Shown: positions 63,999 through 64,000 of the stretch, piece after piece
Layout of the letters: each line of letters begins with the position of its first letter
Position numbering within the stretch: the first letter of the stretch is position 1
Assembly (NCBI RefSeq): GCF_964355755.1
Contig: NC_092675.1
Location: 6,294,312-6,358,311, forward strand
Reading direction: 5' to 3'
DNA length: 64,000 nt
From: Antedon mediterranea
Lineage: Eukaryota > Echinodermata > Crinoidea > Comatulida > Antedonidae
The notes under the pieces: generated by a model
Database searches by the model: none
Told to the model about the DNA's origin: nothing
Seen by the model: only the letters and a program-made list of their open reading frames with translations
Made by a program: the position numbers and the translations under genes

Positions 63999-64000
63999 TC

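Overview
The window is nuclear DNA of an animal: AT-rich, with small exons, GT-AG introns and dense interspersed repeats. A marine invertebrate deuterostome, probably an echinoderm, fits best (inference). The reasons are TAGGCCTA-rich tracts, a nephrocystin-3/telomerase-component-like NACHT gene, a gp130-like class I cytokine receptor, and many palindromic non-autonomous transposons. I saw no bacterial, organellar or viral genes.

Two genes were assembled from exons by reading across splice sites; every junction keeps frame. (1) Minus strand, 12890 down to 9: ten exons (421 codons) of a STAND-type NTPase with an N-myristoylation signal, a DUF4062-type domain, and the Walker A and Walker B exons of a NACHT domain. 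The gene continues beyond position 1. (2) Plus strand, 33847 to 58446: ten coding exons that sum to exactly 551 codons. They encode a complete 550-residue class I cytokine receptor with a signal peptide, a two-domain cytokine-receptor module, one more fibronectin III domain, a membrane span, a JAK-binding Box1-like motif and a tyrosine-rich tail. (3) At the right edge, on the minus strand, is the last exon of a third gene, convergent with the receptor and of unknown identity.

Layout: 1-12.9 kb, NACHT gene with transposon-filled introns, a triplicated splice donor and a relic copy of exon 9. 13.0-13.4 kb, AGGCCT-rich tract and candidate promoter. 13.5-17 kb, dead LINE on the minus strand. 18.3-22 kb, LINE fragment and a 3.1-kb palindrome rich in ATGCAAAT octamers. 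22.2-24.1 kb, Helitron-like element and a GC-richer island. 24.2-30.4 kb, no gene seen. 30.4-32.2 kb, internally deleted LINE. 33.8-58.4 kb, receptor gene; its first coding intron holds an 82-bp satellite with 28 copies in perfect register, and later introns hold MITEs, LINE tails, a self-nested TTAA transposon and a 95-bp array made from a LINE tail. 58.4-63.5 kb, receptor 3' region and repeats. 63.5-64 kb, the convergent gene.

The NACHT protein and the cytokine receptor belong to classes often tied to immune or ciliary signalling, but nothing in the sequence shows that they work together. All functional statements rest on motifs read by eye; no database search was run.
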